Shown here: positions 38,501 to 47,009 of the stretch, one piece after another
Numbering within the stretch: the first letter of the stretch is position 1
Layout: every line of letters begins with the position of its first letter
Origin: Pseudeuparius sepicola
Lineage: Eukaryota > Arthropoda > Insecta > Coleoptera > Anthribidae
DNA length: 64,000 bases
NCBI GenBank assembly: GCA_963920635.1
Contig: OY987298.1
Coordinates: forward strand, 128,411,735 to 128,475,734
Reading direction: 5' to 3'
Notes under the pieces: model-generated
The model's input: the letters and a program-made list of their open reading frames with translations, nothing else
Database searches by the model: none
What the model was told of the DNA's origin: nothing
Program-made: the position numbers and the translations under genes

Positions 38501-38709
38501 AAAATAGAGGTCACGCCAATTGGAAAAATAGTTTTACCTTTGAAGAATTTGAGGCGGCCTCCCTGGCCATAATTGCTCTTGGGGCACTCCTCTTTAATGG
38601 TCCTGTCAACATTTCCATTCATTCCATGTCTTCTGTGCCCTTCCTCTGTCATTTTTGAACATTTTGTCAAGATGGTGTTTGGGGATGTCTGGCACTCTGA
38701 TATATGCAT
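8567..38709 (-). CDS. H: Hairless, Notch-pathway co-repressor adaptor
   Basis: Seven exons on the minus strand: 38709-38538, 38294-38148, 19543-19255, 15973-15722, 15666-15504, 10693-10447 and 8601-8567. All joints keep frame, giving 434 aa. Hairless holds Su(H) in a repressor complex and recruits CtBP and Groucho (family knowledge). Visible motifs: the Su(H)-binding segment GGRLKFFKDGKFILEL at about 50-65 with the conserved Trp in SWVSVPRKTFWPPP; the SDDNSSIQSSPWQRD box at about 108 followed by SRELAMFFWRPK; YSITSLL at about 286, matching fly YSIHSLLG (Groucho); a Tyr/Pro/Gly-rich stretch in exon 6; and PLNLS at 426-430 (CtBP), five residues before the stop. Exons 1/2 split the Su(H) segment at Asp58. 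Exon 6 begins at a CAGCAG double acceptor, so one Gln may be optional. The protein is far shorter than the fly protein (over 1000 aa). The first ATG after an in-frame TAG was taken as start; a Met at about residue 20 (TEEGHRR follows it) is the alternative. Confidence 0.93.
9551..9798. mobile_element. PIF/Harbinger-like MITE
   Basis: 248 bp with ~40-bp inverted ends starting AGGTGGATTTATAAACTCG, flanked by TAA on both sides (9548-9550 and 9799-9801). A 3-bp TWA duplication points to PIF/Harbinger. The interior is unusually CpG-rich with repeated TTTGCGTC-type words. It lies in the last intron of Hairless. Confidence 0.75.
10694..10790 (-). mobile_element. LINE 3' tail fused to Hairless exon 6 acceptor
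   Basis: On the minus strand AATAAAG is followed by TTCTA repeated, then TTTTCAG and exon 6. The pentamer tail looks like a non-LTR 3' end and supplies the pyrimidine tract of the acceptor. No coding part of the LINE is left. Origin from a LINE is an inference from the tail form. Confidence 0.4.
10857..12653. mobile_element. 1.8-kb element with CAAGCAGCATT inverted ends
   Basis: The left end reads CAAGCAGCATTTTTAGTCGC and the right end is its imperfect inverse. Left-end sequence is GC-richer with repeated TTACGTTCCGGC words; the interior is made of many short AAAGTAA/AGTAATTAC words. No transposase reading frame is visible, so the superfamily is unknown. It is intronic in Hairless and directly abuts the LINE at 12672. 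Confidence 0.55.
12672..15427 (-). mobile_element. 5'-truncated, frameshifted non-LTR retrotransposon (CR1/L2/jockey group)
   Basis: Minus-strand remnants in order: the end of an endonuclease domain (YRCVRCDSATRHTGGVVIYV, then LFGDFNI and SDHVVL, 15427-14543); a reverse transcriptase start (FRPINTLPTLEKILE, then SGFRSDHSCETAL and FLDFKRAFETID, 14589-13555); and the rest of the RT (PQGSVLGPILF, FADD catalytic box, YLGLIIDS, thumb, 13709-12672). The three pieces lie in different frames and a stop cluster sits near 15265, so the copy is dead. The endonuclease N-terminus is missing. It is inserted in the sense direction in Hairless intron 5, about 80 bp past the exon 5 donor. Confidence 0.9.
16007..16082. 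repeat. Hairpin MITE with ATGGGCGAG/CTTGCCCTAT arms
   Basis: About 33-bp arms flank a spacer of roughly 8 bp; the core motif TTTAAAGTCA.CACAAATATG is mirrored. It lies 34 bp upstream of the Hairless exon 4 acceptor, so it could fold in the pre-mRNA near that splice site. Confidence 0.65.
16376..17103. mobile_element. Tc1/mariner-like MITE, ~135-bp inverted ends
   Basis: The ends start CAGGGTGATT and CAGGGCGATT and are flanked by TA. The arms stay alignable for about 135 bp and include AAGTTTATATAAACAT and GAGATACAGGATGTT. The interior has no ORF. It lies in Hairless intron 3. Confidence 0.75.
17690..18290 (-). mobile_element. LINE 3' ends, one inserted into another
   Basis: On the minus strand AATAAAGAAATTG followed by repeated AATTG marks one 3' tail at about 17690-17715. 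A second tail, (ATT)n at 17865-17880 followed by TTTATTTGCAG on the plus strand, interrupts a block that is present twice (17815-17860 plus 18080-18155, and 18160-18280). The block contains GACGACGTTAGCTCAAAGG and GGTTACTATAA. No RT domain is left. Confidence 0.5.
19600..20079 (+). mobile_element. 5'-truncated jockey-like LINE end with (AAAT)n tail
   Basis: A plus-strand frame at 19609-20019 matches the C-terminal end of jockey-type reverse transcriptases: SFVRSLLEYCSVVWSP, then ERVQKKFL, ending in a short tail. The AAAT microsatellite at 20060-20079 is its 3' tail. The 5' break is about 60 bp from the Hairless exon 3 acceptor, and the element is antisense to Hairless. Confidence 0.75.
20080..23300. 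other. Hairless intron 2, left part, unassigned
   Basis: AT-rich intron. It contains a GC-rich imperfect double hairpin at about 20610-20690 (TTTTAGGACA followed by G-run/C-run, twice), a mariner-type CACCCTGTAT tip near 21587 and a cluster of TCGGC/GCCGA words at 21610-21700. No gene was recognised. Confidence 0.4.
23330..23950. mobile_element. Foldback-type repeat, copy A
   Basis: Arms carrying TTGAGGTTATCTTTTTGG, TTTAGTGCATCTTTTCATTT and GTATACTTGTTTCATA occur inverted at the other end. A related copy lies at 30085-30640. Between the arms there are only short open frames. TIR-only elements like this are usually MITEs. Confidence 0.65.
24207..24878. mobile_element. Inner MITE with CAGAGTGGCCAGAAAA ends
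   Basis: Inverted arms of about 120 bp (GTGGCCAGAAAA, then TTTGTAATT, AAAAAAGTTGTTT and CAAATCTGAAATTT), then a TGTCCTCCTT inner pair. A near-perfect 51-bp hairpin sits at 24507-24557. No ORF is present. Confidence 0.7.
24507..24557. repeat. Hairpin GCAAATCGATTTTTATG
   Basis: The 23-base left arm is exactly complementary to the right arm across a five-base loop. It forms the innermost part of the nested element around it. Confidence 0.75.
25240..29600. other. Hairless intron 2, central part, mostly unassigned
   Basis: AT-rich intron with the small MITE at 26628-26735 listed separately and an imperfect CAGGTAAAGTT/AACTTTACC inverted pair at 25215-25460. No protein domain, RNA gene or clean long repeat was recognised. 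Confidence 0.4.
26628..26735. repeat. Short MITE with CGTTGACTGACGTATTAATA ends
   Basis: The 20-base terminus is exactly mirrored at 26716-26735. The interior is about 68 bp. The GACTGACGTAT terminus recurs near 43180-43200, and a CGTTGACTGAA palindrome is at 53446-53470, so the motif belongs to a dispersed family. Confidence 0.7.
29779..29836. repeat. Hairpin with GTGCACGGAAA arms
   Basis: AGTGCACGGAAA is mirrored by TTTCCGTGCACT across a spacer that includes CGGGAAAACTTTTTCCG. A looser relative with CAGTGCACCGAAA occurs near 56670. Confidence 0.5.
29936..30790. mobile_element. Foldback-type repeat, copy B, inside larger palindrome
   Basis: The core at 30085-30640 is a direct copy of 23330-23950. 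Its arms extend outward into a second inverted pair, GTTGCACTTCAGCGACTAAA at 30700 with its inverse near 29997, plus TTTAAATTGCATAACTT. A mariner-like CACCCTGTATATTTT tip is at 30907. No ORF is present. Confidence 0.6.
31514..31776. mobile_element. MITE with AATAACAATAACACCAT ends
   Basis: The terminus AATAACAATAACACCAT is mirrored at 31760-31776, and GCTGAATTTATTTTTATTA is mirrored further in. A TA dinucleotide borders each side. It is directly beside the left end of the 31779-33415 element. Confidence 0.65.
32110..32640. repeat. Four alternating inverted copies of a ~100-bp module
   Basis: The module GAATACAACTTTTTNGTCTC...CGTATCTNGCTTCGTTTT appears at about 32129, 32215-32330 (inverted), 32450 and 32520-32640 (inverted). 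They form two back-to-back hairpins at the heart of the nest. Confidence 0.65.
32630..33071. mobile_element. piggyBac-like MITE with TTAA target site
   Basis: 442 bp with CCCTTTCGGGAC ends in perfect inverse orientation, flanked by TTAA at 32626-32629 and 33072-33075. The interior repeats GGTTCCGGTCC-type words. The mirrored arm near 32115-32140 keeps the uninterrupted sequence (GTTCCTTAATGCGAAAAAC), giving an internal empty site. Confidence 0.85.
33957..34102. mobile_element. Short mariner-like MITE, CAGTTTGTTCAG ends
   Basis: 146 bp, TA on both sides, arms of about 50 bp including TACGTCACAACTCCC and its inverse. The interior is a short AT-rich loop. It sits 40 bp right of the 31063-33913 element. 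Confidence 0.75.
35225..35681. mobile_element. Mariner-like MITE, CAGGGTGTCCAG end
   Basis: TA-flanked, 457 bp. Mirrored arms include GTAAATGTCGGGTATCTCGG and its imperfect inverse; the right tip reads CACACCCTG. It is nested in the 34674-36414 element. Confidence 0.7.
36001..36120. mobile_element. 120-bp MITE with ATAATGGAAACGTTC ends
   Basis: The termini ATAATGGAAACGTTC are mirrored exactly at 36106-36120, with ACAAG/CTTGT further in. It is also nested in the 34674-36414 element. Confidence 0.65.
36420..38147. other. Hairless intron 2, right end, unassigned
   Basis: AT-rich intron adjoining exon 2. A short direct repeat (AAAACCTAGTTATAAACATG type, at about 37225-37330, three diverged units) is the only structure noticed. 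Confidence 0.4.
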
Positions 38710-39690
38710 CTCATAGTTGAGTATTCGGGCCTAAGGCCCTCAATACAACCGAATAGATCATTTTTAAAACACACTTTCGACGAGCAATTCCATGAATTCA
38801 ATCCATTCCACCTGCTGACAAAACTGCTACTATCCGCGGCGATTTCACTTCCACTGCCAGGCGGGAGGGACGGTTAGAATTACATCCTACTAAAGATATA
38901 TTGGGCATTGTTTAAACATCGTAAACACTGCTAACAAATTTATTGTAACCGACTTCCAACGAATTTACCGTAACTAGCCTCGCTTCACTACGTCCAGTGG
39001 TCAAAAATTTGATGATGTTGTCGACGACTCAGTCGGTCTCACAAAAAGTTCATTCACATTTCAATTCAAAAGGTTTTGTTTTATTTTTAACTGCATTCGA
39101 CTCTAATCGCGCACCTTTGCTATTTACTATGGCCACTACAAAAACAAGCACTGTTTGGATTAAAACTCTGAGAAACTTTCGACGATACTAGTTCTAATGA
39201 AAAATGAAATTAAATAATTGAAAATAGGAAAATCAAACAGTGCGCTAAAAGAAAATTTTCATTTACGCCCGCCGGTAAAATAGAAATCTTAAGTGACAGA
39301 CTTCAGTGACATGACAACCACAGAACCACAAAAAATCAAAATGATGGTTGGCAGCGAAATAGGGACAAATCTGTCATTTTGTCGTGCAATTATTAAACTA
39401 GACATCCCCTAGAAAGTCCATATTGGGCATTGGCGCCCAAGAACCGTAATCTGGTTTACGGTTCTTGATTGGCGCCCAGCGCCCAGCAAGACCCGTAACG
39501 TAAACAAAGATTTATGAGTCTTGGGCGCCCAGGCACTGTTGCCAAACTTTTCTTTAGCCTGTCCTTATTTTTTCGTACCTACATTTTTTACTTTGTACAT
39601 CATCAAGAAGTTGTAAACGAGTTTTTAAATAATCAAGTAGGTAATCTAATATCGCTCCTTAATTGTACACTAAAGTCTATACCCTGATTA
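38710..39690 (-). promoter_or_regulatory. Probable Hairless 5' flank and promoter region
   Basis: Directly upstream of the chosen Hairless start, less AT-rich than the introns. It contains a GC-rich hairpin at about 39432-39480 (CAAGAACCGTAA mirrored, with GGCGCCCA twice). No TATA box or initiator can be named with confidence, so the label rests on position. Confidence 0.35.
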
Positions 39691-40300
39691 CTGTAAGAAG
39701 TCCCGATTTTGTCAGATGACATTTTCCACAAAATCCCTAGGAATTTTCTGTTAACCATGGGTATAACATTGGTATGTGTCTCAACCAGTTAATGACGTCA
39801 CTCATTGATTTATGATGTGAAAAGTTACCCAAGTGATACGAAAAAAAGAGCATAATAAAATAAAAACCCCACTGCAATCACGATTATACCGCTGTAAATA
39901 ACAATAACTATGACTACAACTCATTTTAATAATAATTTCAAACGTCATGGAAACACTTTTCATTTTGGTATTTTGTAATAATCAGCTGCTTTTGGCAGCG
40001 TCTATGGCCGGACTCAGGCAAATTTAGCTTCGGTCTGTCAAAGTGACAGTGAAGGTTTTCCAGATCGTTCAAACTGGTTCAAACATTCGGCAATGAAAAT
40101 ATTCGCAGGTTTTCTACGTTTCGTGAGTTTTACCGTCATCTGTGTTGTTCTTGTTCGTGTTACTTTTCGTGTTATTAGTGCAAATGGGCTAGTTACTGAC
40201 CTGAACTTATGACCCGGTTGCAGTTTTTGCTGCATTGGTGCCAACTTAGGATATCGAAATTACCAATTGACAGTCCCCAGTAAGGACTTCTTAAAATAAT
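39690..40300 (-). repeat. Dispersed AAGAAGTCC repeat, minus copy
   Basis: About 610 bp, near-identical to 52345-52960 in inverse orientation. Both begin at AAGAAGTCCTTACT and end at ATTACTGTAAGAAGT, so AAGAAGT-type sequence lies at both tips and may be a short TIR. Differences between the copies are often C/T or G/A at CpG. Two fragments are in HMG20A-like intron 3. Confidence 0.65.
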
Positions 40301-40307
40301 TTGAGTA

Positions 40308-41486
40308 TATCCAAGTTACAGAGGCAGTGGGTCAAAACCAGAGATATGGAGGAGCGAGAATGCTTGTGAACATGCTCAAGACTGCTAATTTTTGTACCGC
40401 CATTTTAACCCACGAATGTGCGACAAATTCAAATTTTCAAATTTTTGTCGCATTTATTTACGTTTAGGTATAATTTTATATTGATGTGGAAGCAACCTCG
40501 GCAAAAAAGTTTATATTTACCTGGACCGTTTTCGGCGAATCTGCTGGTGCCTCATTAGGAGAAATCATTGAATCTGTTGAAGTTGAAGCTTGTGGTAGGC
40601 TCGGGCCACTTTGTTGTTGGTCAGATTCATTTTTCGACGTTACAGAAGTTGATTGGAGGCATTTCTTATTGCCCACCAACAAAAAATCATCAGATTTAAA
40701 ATGTGTTGAACAAACGAATTTGTTCTTCGACCATAGTACATTGCTGGACAAATTTAAAGCTTTTAACAATTCCAAATAAAGGTCCCGGACTTTGATAAAC
40801 CTAGAATTTCTAGAGAATAAGCACCACCAATACATTTTATCCTAAATAATGCAACATACCAATGGAAGGATATACCTTCAGGCCTAAATCTTTTGCAATT
40901 TGTGCATGTTCTCACAGAGCAAGACATGTTAATGAACACAACACGATTACAAAAACACGCCGGCAAAAATTCTAAACACACAAAAAATACCTTAAAAAAA
41001 CAATTAAGAAGTAAGCACGTCAAAACTTAAACAAACTACAAGACAAGACTGGGTTAAAATGGCGGAGATCTAAACGCTCTCTGTGTAGCCGAAAAATCGG
41101 ATGCACAGTAGGTCAATCTCCTCCTCCACATCTCTGATCAAAACATTGGCCACCACGTGACCTATTCTCTTATTGGTCTGCGACCGTCATAAAATGTCAA
41201 GTGTTTACGAGGCGAGCAGAATGCAGGGCCGGCTCTTCCCTCAGTCGGGTTTCCTGCATATTTTAGATCGGATCGCGAGCAGTACATTCTGTAAATTTAT
41301 TTTGCTACTTAATTTAAGGAAATTTATAAAGATCCGTGAAAGGTAGAAACACAAATTTTAGAACTTCTAAAAGAATTAGTTTAGAATTACAAGCCACTTG
41401 GAATCTCATATTAGTCCGACCCTGGTAATCGATCGCAAGGCGGTCATGTGACTTTGTTTATATCTACTGCCGCTGTAACTTGGATA
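40308..41486 (-). mobile_element. THAP-bearing P-like element, third family
   Basis: The tips read TATCCAAGTTACAGAGGCAGT and its near-perfect inverse at 41466-41486. A subterminal inverted pair (AGAGATRTGGAGGA...GCCATTTTAACCCA) encloses a two-exon THAP gene on the minus strand. The right third (41140-41494) is repeated at 42335-42727. No 8-bp duplication was identified, so the P assignment rests on the THAP gene and layout. Confidence 0.6.
40476..40927 (-). CDS. Short THAP-domain protein, possible transposon remnant
   Basis: Exon 40927-40860 gives MSCSVRTCTNCKRFRPEGISFHW with the first Cys pair. The best in-frame joint, to 40800, continues as FIKVRDLYLELLKALN and then SKNKFVCSTHFKSDDF, the C..H half of the C2CH finger. 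A Ser/Thr-rich tail follows; without further splicing it stops at 40476, about 129 aa. A GT donor after 40521 could lead elsewhere, but no further exon is seen. The usual central Trp before LKALN is Leu, so folding or DNA binding may be weakened. An acceptor 17 bases upstream (40817) would give a stop. Probably a transposase 5' relic. Confidence 0.5.
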
Positions 41487-41494
41487 GACTTTAG

Positions 41495-42310
41495 AAATGA
41501 CATTTCTTAATTTGATAATATTGATTGGCAGCATTGTTCTGGGCGCCTTCAGGGGCGTATTTAGCGTGCCTGGCAGAAATGTCAGAACTTGTGACAGGTG
41601 CCTAACCTTAATCTTGATATTCTGCGGCTCTAACCTAACTTCAAACACAGAAACTATAGCCTTTTTCTGTGCTTCAAAGAACAGAGTTGAGAGTTGAGTG
41701 TTAATTTCTATCTATTCAAATTTAGGATTCGTGTGCGTAAAACGTAAATTCTGTTGATTACGCCCCTGTCCTCCGTCACCTATCAATATCAATATGGCCG
41801 CCTCTTAGGGAATTCTAGGGACATCAAATATTTATCTGTCACAATCGTCTGACACAATCTGTGGTCTGACATCATACACAAAATATATAGGTTAACATCA
41901 TAGATAAAGATGGAAAGAAGCATATTGTTGAAATCGTTCGCAAAAAATCCTTGGGAACGAAAAGCAATTGAAACGTATAAATTGTAATAATAGAGCAGAG
42001 TTGAAGTCTTAGAATTCTTAGGACTCGATACGTTAATATAATTGTAGTTTTTATAATAGAAAATGCAAAATATTTGGCGTGCCTCGCGGAAATTTGAAAA
42101 ATTAAATATTGCATTTTTTTATAATAATATATATATATATCACACAAAAAAGATCATACCAAACCCTTTGTCTTACGTATAATTAATAACGAAAGTTGTT
42201 CAACAACTGCGTTAGTAGGTATACCTATGTTAGTATTCAGGGACAGGTCGGAGCTGTCGTCCAGAAATGTTTCGTTGATTAAGTTTCGATCCGAGTACTT
42301 TGCCTCTACT
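41495..42310. other. Spacer between two related repeats
   Basis: Between the third-family element and its short relative. No coding sequence was recognised; a (TA)n run is at 42126-42140. Confidence 0.4.
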
Positions 42311-42316
42311 ATAGTC

Positions 42317-42720
42317 TATCCAAGTTACAGAGGCAGTGGATCAAAACATTGGCCACCACGTGGACTTATTCTCTTATTGGTCTGGCCGTCATAAAATGTT
42401 AAGTGTTTACGCGGCGAGCAGAATGCAGGGCCGGCTCTTCCCTCAGTCGAGTTTCCTGCATATTTTAGATCTGATCGCGAGCAGTATATTCTGTAAATTT
42501 ATTTTGATACTTAATTTAAGGAAATTTATAAAGATCCACGAAAGGTAAAAGCGCAATTTTTAGAACTTCTAAAAGAATTAGTTCAGAATTACAAGCCACT
42601 GGGAATCTCATATTAGTCAGACCCTGGCACATAACACGAAAATGTTATGTGGACCCTGGTAATAGATCGCAATGCGGTCATGTGACTTTGTTTATATCTA
42701 CTGCCGCTGTAACTTGGATA
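42317..42720. mobile_element. 404-bp MITE derived from the third THAP family
   Basis: It carries the TATCCAAGTTACAG tip at both ends in inverse orientation, and nearly its whole length matches 41140-41486 (TGCAGGGCCGGCTCTTCCC, GATCGCGAGCAGTA). A ~35-bp insert including a CACATAAC/GTTATGTG hairpin distinguishes it. No gene is present. Confidence 0.7.
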
Positions 42721-43846
42721 GACTTTAATAACCTTCGTGTACTTGCGAACGTTTCCAATTTCCAATGTTTTGTCTTGTCTATCTGCCTACGGAGACATTG
42801 GCGCCATTGCGGCGGAGTGCTCTGATAAAAATCATCAATGAAACATTTCTGGCTGACAGCGCCACCTGCCCCTGAACTCCCCATACTAACCAGTGATTTA
42901 ATAAGCTTTGTTATTAGTAGATAAAATACACAAAGGTCCAAACTAAAAAAAATCCCAAAGTATATCCTATATACACACGCCGGTACGAGTATATGCTGGA
43001 AAACTGCTGACTTAGGTTTTTATAAAGCCTTCTAACGGCTATATATAACTTCTGGTTCTGGAAAACAGAGATGGCGCTAATGGCTAACCAATATATTTTT
43101 CATATTGTATTTTGTCTCCGCGGAAAGCGCATGGGGTGAACCAAAAATGTGTCAGACGTGATGGCCGCGAGCAGTCTTCATAAATACGTCAGTCAACGTA
43201 TGCTGACGATTGCTTGTCAGACAAGGGATCGCAGACGTGCACGAAACCATATAGTTGTTGATGTAGTTTACTTACAAGACGCGTAAAGTGAGAAGGTTAC
43301 CCACTAACGTAGAGAGAGAGAGAGCGAGCGAACGCTGACGTCACAGGAATGCTGTCAGATGATGTGATTGGCGTTCCCTCGTGTGTTGCCCTTGCCCAAG
43401 GATGGTGTAAAATAATAGGATAGTCCGATCCGCCTAAAAGTTCTCCGGCTCTGATCGGCGGAATGACGTCACCGCGGACCTGACGGCTGGGCTCACGCGT
43501 TATACTCGTATAAACGAATGTTATTTCTGTGGTTATTTCGTACATATGTACATATAATAATGAACAATAGTTAAGAAGTACCTACTCCTACTATATCATT
43601 ATTGATAGGAATAGGAAAGATGAGTTATTAGGATTAGTTCTCAGATAGATATAGATATGTAGCCAAACAACGATTATTTCAATTTTTTTTAATGTGCTGA
43701 GCTTTCGTAAAAAATAAATATATTTTGACTGCATATTATATTAGGTATACCTACCTGTAAATTTTCGCATTATATATTAAACCACCCAGCTACAGCTGTG
43801 ATCAAGCTTAATAGGAAAAGGTTAAAAAATAAAACACAAAATTACC

Positions 43847-46614
43847 CTATACAATGGTTTTCTTCATTTTTTTATTTAATTTACGTTTAATATCATTCGG
43901 AGTGCTAGTAAATTTACGTTTACCTAAAATTTCCTTCGTGTGTTTAACATTTAAATAGTTCATACGAATAATTGTTCTTAGTTTACAAAATAATTTGATG
44001 ATATCATATGATAGGTTTTCACGTTTTTTGATCTTTAAACTTAATTTTCTTACTACCTGACGTTCTTTACGTAACTGATCATCCTTATGATAGGTTTCAA
44101 AATATTTGTTCCATTTCTTTACGATATTTAAAAAATCTGTACTAGGCTTAATAAGTCCCCCAAAAGATAGTTGTTGTACCCACGATGGCAAACTATAGGA
44201 ATGATCAGATTTTAGTTTGTATGTATAATTACCAAGTTCGGGGTGACTGTTTTTAAAAACTTTAGCAATGTAACCTGCAATGTATTCCATGGCATCGTGG
44301 GTCGTTTCTGGTGAAACAATGTTTATATATTTATCTGAAGCCCCAGATGACGAGAAAGAACTTCCACTACTGTTGGTTAAAATGTCATCAGCTTGTTCAT
44401 TTTCTGGTAATACAACTGTCACGCTAGCCTTTTCTATAACTTGAGCTACCAAATATTCCTCGGGTACCCTGTCTACTGTATTTACCTAAAAATATAAAAT
44501 GAATTAGTAGAAAAATATAACACTATAATGCAGTTAGCCAAATACCTGTGCATCTAAAATGCCGGGATTTTTGCCAAGAATTATCATTCTAATTCTCTTT
44601 ATAGCTTCTAGTGGTGAGGGATGTTCATTGGGACCTTTGCACCGAATTTGTGAAAAAAAGTTTTCAAGGCAATCCTGGTTAAGTTTATGTGTACATATAT
44701 AATAAACATCATCAAATTGTGCCTTCATGTCGTGTAACAATAGTTGTAGAGATTTAATAGACATAATCATTCCTTTTTGAAATACTTGCAGGGTATTTTT
44801 CCCCTGAGCTCTCATGTTTATTATTACATTTTCAACGTGTTTGAGATGTTCTTCTTGTTGTTGTAGGTGCATTCCAAAAGGGGCTTTCATTATGTTAGGA
44901 TCCGGATTTTGTTTTACATAAGAGTTAAAAATGTCAAACCATGAATTTATATCAGCTATAAAGTTTCCAACGTTAGCTGCGTGTTTTGGATCTGCACCAG
45001 GTTTGTATCTTGACAAGGCTTGGGCAGTATTATTTGACAACAACTGTGCGGCCATTCGGACATTTTGGCGTTGACTTTTATCTACGGTTATATGTCTCTC
45101 TGTTATTTTATAACAAGAATTAACCTCAACATCAGTTAACGTAATTAAACTTTCAACGGGCTTTTTATCTATTGTGATATTGTTAATCGTAAACCCAGTA
45201 TCCAAGAACCAGTTACGAAGTAATTTAAGTAAATGGGGGGCGTCTGCAAAAACATGAACTTTTTTACCGGTTTCTGGATGGGCAAAATAAGTCTTGTTTA
45301 TATCTACGCCTAAGTTTTTCCACAAACCGACATTGCTACCTCCACAATCACTCACAATTGCAACACAGTTAAAGGAAATATTGTGAAGTTTACTTATTAT
45401 ATCATTAAGAGTTTCTTTGGTCATTTTCTGATCGAAGCCAATATAAATAGGTTGTTTCCAATTTGAAAATAAACCTCTAACCATGCAAACCTGCATTTGG
45501 TTGTACTGCCCCAACACTTGATCTTCAGCAACGTCGTACTCCAGTGTCGACTTTACTTTTACTTCATCGAACATAACAACAACAATTTTCTCCCTAGCAG
45601 TTAAGGATTCACCTCCAACTTGTAAAAATGTAAGAACATCTTCTAATACACCTTCTTTTATGCTTATTTTTGATGCCCACGTTCTTAAAGTAGATAGACC
45701 AGGGAGGGGAAAATTAAGTTTACTTCTCAAATACAAGTAAGCATTTTTACTTAGGTAGCGAACTGTGAAAGCCATAGCAATTTCTTCTGAAGTCCAATTT
45801 ACACGCTTCTTTTTATTTGCAAGTATTGAAATTTGGTTCTGTGTAAGAATTTTTTTCAGTAAATGCAATCCGCTAATTGTTGGTGAATTTTTTCTAGGCG
45901 TGCTTTTCATTTTATAATACTGAAGTTGTTTTCGCAATAAATTTGTCTTTTTTCGCAATACCTTCACTTCGTTTTGTAATTTCCGATGGCTTACCAGTAG
46001 TTTTTCATATTCAGAATGAAAATGGTTTTTGTTTTCTTGGAAATCATTGTCCACAGCATCTGTATTCGAAGTTATTGAATCAGATAATGTCGAAGTTGAA
46101 GCTCTAGTTGAAATAGATACCATCTGATTATCTATTAGTCTACCAATTTCAAGTTTAATTTGTTCCTTTTGTTCCAATTCGCTTTTAATACTGTATCTTT
46201 CTTCTCTGGCCGATATTTTATTATCTGCTTTCTGGGATTCTGACAAGAATAATGTGGGAACAGCACTTTTTTTAAGAAGTCTTCTCAAAGGGAGGCCTAT
46301 AAAAGTTATTAGATAAATAAAAACTATTATTGCTCCTACAATACAATGAAGGAATGAACCGAATTACCTTGAATTTCGTTTCTTATATCGCGTTCAAAAT
46401 CATTTGCTGTAAAATGAATTGAGCAAATTTGGCTACTATTGGGGTTCCAAGAATCCGATCTCTTACATCTTCGAATCCATTCCCTTCGAATGGTATCTGT
46501 CACAAAATTACCTTTTTCCTTTGGAAAGTTATGATAAGATATTTCAGGATTTGATATTTTGGTAGAAACACGACTGTTATTGCAACTAAAAATAGCACAA
46601 CGACGGCCGGGCAT
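43847..46614 (-). CDS. P-element transposase with THAP domain
   Basis: Three exons, 46614-46368, 46296-44546 and 44485-43847, with GT-AG joints in frame; 878 aa (fly P transposase 751, human THAP9 903). The N-terminal THAP finger has C6, C11, then W and ICSIHF, closing with the AVPT box (KKSAVPTLFL) after the first joint. A leucine-rich coiled coil lies at about 178-210. The catalytic core has Asp in VVMFDEVK (~326), Asp in IVSDCGGSN (~399) and Glu in DCLENFFSQIR (~627); the spacings of 73 and 228 equal those of the fly enzyme as I know it. The FADAPHLLKLLRNW block is also conserved. No stop or frameshift is seen, so activity is possible but untested. The 5' UTR lies within the terminal repeat. 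Confidence 0.92.
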
Positions 46615-46819
46615 TTTGGTCTACAGTTTCCTATCCTAACAACACTTCACTTGGCGGTGTTCTAGTATAATTTCTTCTTTGTATCTACGAGTCGAGTAAT
46701 TCAATTATCAATTTCTTAAAATTAACACGGCAGTGCTTCTAACCCCAAAGATAAACGACACGAAAAGCGATTACTCGGGATCTGCAGGATGCATGCATGC
46801 TATTCTAGGGTGTTCGGTC

Positions 46820-46960
46820 CGCGATGACGTCATTTTACCGCGGCCCGCCACGGCGATTGGCCAACATTGCGAGTATAGGGATCGGACTATCCTGTTCTTT
46901 ATACCATCCTTGGCCCTTGCCGACGATTATTGCCAGCATTCCGATGACGTCATCCAGAAC
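46820..46960 (-). promoter_or_regulatory. Paired TGACGTCA sites in P-element 5' terminus
   Basis: Two GATGACGTCAT-type sites occur upstream of the transposase start, and the mirror copies are at 43334-43343 and 43463-43471 in the other terminus. The octamer is the consensus for CREB/ATF factors. Being in inverted termini, they could serve as promoter sites, transposase binding sites or both. Confidence 0.4.
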
Positions 46961-47009
46961 GTTCTCTTTCAACAAGAGGCAACCTTCTTTACAGATCTTG
47001 GTTTACTTA

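Larger units (their letters stand above)
43275..47000 (-). mobile_element. P-family DNA transposon, apparently complete, with TSD
   Basis: 3726 bp bordered by GTTTACTTA at 43266-43274 and 47001-47009 (P elements duplicate 8 bp; the ninth base may be chance). The ends are CAAGACGCGTAAAG and, inverse, CAAGATCTGTAAAG, then AAGGTT, GACGTCA and AGGATAGTCCGATC within 200 bp of both ends. The single transposase gene reads right to left, so the 5' end is at 47000. Between the termini nothing but the gene, its introns and UTRs is seen. The target is in the intergenic space 0.66 kb upstream of the SF3B2 start codon. Confidence 0.9.

Noticed and set aside
40038..40244. 68-codon open frame conserved in the inverse repeat at 52400-52606
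   Set aside because: It begins with TTG, and in the two copies most differences change the amino acid (about six against three silent), so there is no sign of protein selection.
40797..40860. Alternative acceptor at 40817 for the short THAP gene
   Set aside because: It creates TGA at the joint; only the acceptor giving exon start 40800 keeps the finger in frame.
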